A stretch of 6,597 nt of DNA, from the NCBI GenBank assembly GCA_958435885.1, contig CAUBHZ010000108.1, positions 1 through 6,597 of the forward strand, in the 5' to 3' direction. This stretch comes from an uncultured Intestinimonas sp. (GTDB taxonomy: Bacteria; Bacillota_A; Clostridia; Oscillospirales; Oscillospiraceae). A program made the translations under genes and the position numbers. This document shows positions 5,447 through 6,597 of the stretch, piece after piece; within the stretch, counting starts at the first letter, position 1, and each line of letters begins with the position of its first letter. The notes beneath the pieces are model-generated. The model saw only the letters and a program-made list of their open reading frames with translations. It was not told the origin of the DNA and made no database searches.

Positions 5447-6597
5447 GCATCCTGGAATCCGTGGAGCTGGCCCTCAAGAACATTGTCTCCAGCAAGACCC
5501 GCACCCTCCTCACCATGCTGGGCATCATCATCGGCGTGGCCGCCGTCATCGTCATCGTGGGCCTGGGCAACGGCCTGGAGCAGTATGTCACCGACAGCTT
5601 CTCCGACATGGGCACCAACACCCTCACCGTCACCGTCATGTCCCGGGGCTCCACCCGGACCCTCAGTGTGGACGAGATGTATGAGATCGTGGACGAGAAC
5701 AGCCAGTATCTGGACCTGTGCTCCCCCACCGTCACCATGCCCGGCTATGTGAAGATCGGCTCCGACACCATCTCCTCCACCTCCGTCCAGGGAGTCAGCG
5801 AGGACTACTTCTCCATCTCCGGCGACACAGTGGCCTCCGGCCGGGGCCTTCAGTACAGCGACATGGCCACCCGGAACAAGGTCTGCGTCATCGGCGCCTA
5901 CCTGAACCTGGCCTATTACGGCGGCAACGCCGTAGGCCAGACCCTGCGGGTGGGCGGCCAGAGCCTCACCATCGTGGGGGTCCTGGCCCAATCCGGCGAG
6001 GACCTGGAGGAGGGTGGCAGCGACGACTGTCTCTACCTCCCCTACACCACCGCCTCCCGCATCGCCGGGGACGTGAGCAGCTACGTCATCACCATGCGGG
6101 ATGAGGACCACATCGACGAGAGCGTGGCCGTGCTGGAGTCCGCCCTCTATCAGGTCTTCGCCAGCGACGACTACTACACCGTCACCAGCATGGCCGAGAT
6201 GCTGGAGACCATGACCAGCATGATCAATATTCTGGTGGGCGTCCTGGCCGGCATCGCCGCCATCTCCCTGGTGGTGGGCGGCATCGGCATCATGAACATC
6301 ATGCTGGTCTCCGTCACCGAGCGCACCCGGGAGATCGGCATCCGCAAGTCCCTGGGCGCCAAGGAGCGCTACATCATGGAGCAGTTCGTCATTGAAGCCG
6401 CCTGCACCAGCGCCCTGGGCGGCATCATCGGTATCCTGATGGGGGACGGCCTCTCCATGGTAGCCTCCAAGGTGGTCACCCGGCTCATGGAGGAGACCCT
6501 CACCGTGGCTCCCACCCTCTCCGCCGTGGCCCTGGCCTTCGGCATCTCGGTGGGCATCGGCATCCTCTTCGGCTACCTGCCCGCCAAAAAGGCCGCC
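5443..6597 (+). CDS. ABC transporter permease, MacB/FtsX type (YknZ-like), 3' truncated by the window
   Basis: Membrane subunit of the exporter, open through the window's right edge (385 codons, no stop). It starts MSILESVELALKNIVSSK, with the usual amphipathic N-terminal segment, then TM1 (about 22-44, LTMLGIIIGVAAVIVIVGLG). A long extracellular MacB periplasmic core domain follows (about 46-255), including the family marks VQGVSEDYF (115-123) and the VGQTLRVGGQSLTIVGVL stretch (183-200). Then come TM2 (about 262-290, VVGGIGIMNIMLVSV), the conserved cytoplasmic TERTREIGIRKSLGA loop (292-306) that couples to the ATPase, TM3 (about 315-340) and TM4 (about 358-378), and GYLPAKKAA at the edge. 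Family members normally end within about 15-25 residues of that motif, so very little is missing. This is a mechanotransmission-type permease that moves substrate on the outer side rather than through a channel, as known for MacB; the substrate here is unknown. Confidence 0.95.
   Translation, partial: MSILESVELALKNIVSSKTRTLLTMLGIIIGVAAVIVIVGLGNGLEQYVTDSFSDMGTNTLTVTVMSRGSTRTLSVDEMYEIVDENSQYLDLCSPTVTMPGYVKIGSDTISSTSVQGVSEDYFSISGDTVASGRGLQYSDMATRNKVCVIGAYLNLAYYGGNAVGQTLRVGGQSLTIVGVLAQSGEDLEEGGSDDCLYLPYTTASRIAGDVSSYVITMRDEDHIDESVAVLESALYQVFASDDYYTVTSMAEMLETMTSMINILVGVLAGIAAISLVVGGIGIMNIMLVSVTERTREIGIRKSLGAKERYIMEQFVIEAACTSALGGIIGILMGDGLSMVASKVVTRLMEETLTVAPTLSAVALAFGISVGIGILFGYLPAKKAA

Noticed and set aside
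4529..6111. Two further long - strand frames opposite the ATPase and permease
   Set aside because: They are shadows of genes whose catalytic and structural motifs are complete on the + strand; composition is again biased with no recognisable domain.

Overview
The window is dense, high-GC coding DNA with every gene on the + strand. Third codon positions are strongly biased to C/G, Shine-Dalgarno sites are strong and AGGAGG-like, and the transporter at the right end has a split (not fused) ATPase and permease. Together with a mannonate-pathway pair of Bacillus/Clostridia type, this suggests a high-GC Firmicute, probably a gut clostridium of the Oscillospiraceae kind. That placement is inference from style and gene content; there is no rRNA or marker gene here to settle it.

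Left module (1-2787): the end of a catabolic operon for hexuronates. It holds the C-terminal half of a GPH-type (glycoside-pentoside-hexuronide:cation) symporter, then mannonate dehydratase (uxuA), then a short-chain dehydrogenase of the Bacillus UxuB/YjmF type (fructuronate reductase / D-mannonate oxidoreductase). Gaps between the genes are under 40 bp, and a strong intrinsic terminator follows the last one. As a unit: the symporter imports a glucuronide or hexuronate, UxuB reduces fructuronate to D-mannonate, and UxuA dehydrates D-mannonate to 2-keto-3-deoxygluconate. The isomerase and the KDG kinase and aldolase are not in the window.

Between the modules (2788-2910): a short, relatively AT-rich regulatory region. 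It has a TACAAT candidate -10 box, no properly spaced -35, and three TGTTT pentamers spaced exactly 11 bp apart upstream of it. This resembles the layout of direct repeats bound by OmpR/PhoB-family response regulators.

Right module (2911-6597, cut by the window end): a MacAB/YknXYZ-like tripartite ABC exporter made of a membrane-anchored HlyD-family adaptor, a LolD/MacB-type ATPase and a MacB/FtsX-type permease. The three genes are tightly coupled: one Shine-Dalgarno site overlaps the adaptor stop codon, and the ATPase and permease overlap by ATGA. The adaptor is unusual in its architecture. It appears to carry two consecutive lipoyl plus beta-barrel units, an acidic Ala/Pro/Glu-rich insert, and a Gly/Met-rich C-terminal tail. 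The substrate cannot be read from the sequence.

I see nothing that amounts to a wholly new system. The points most worth a second look are the duplicated adaptor architecture with its tail, and the 11-bp-phased repeats in front of the exporter operon. No RNA genes, CRISPR arrays, insertion sequences or attachment sites were seen.
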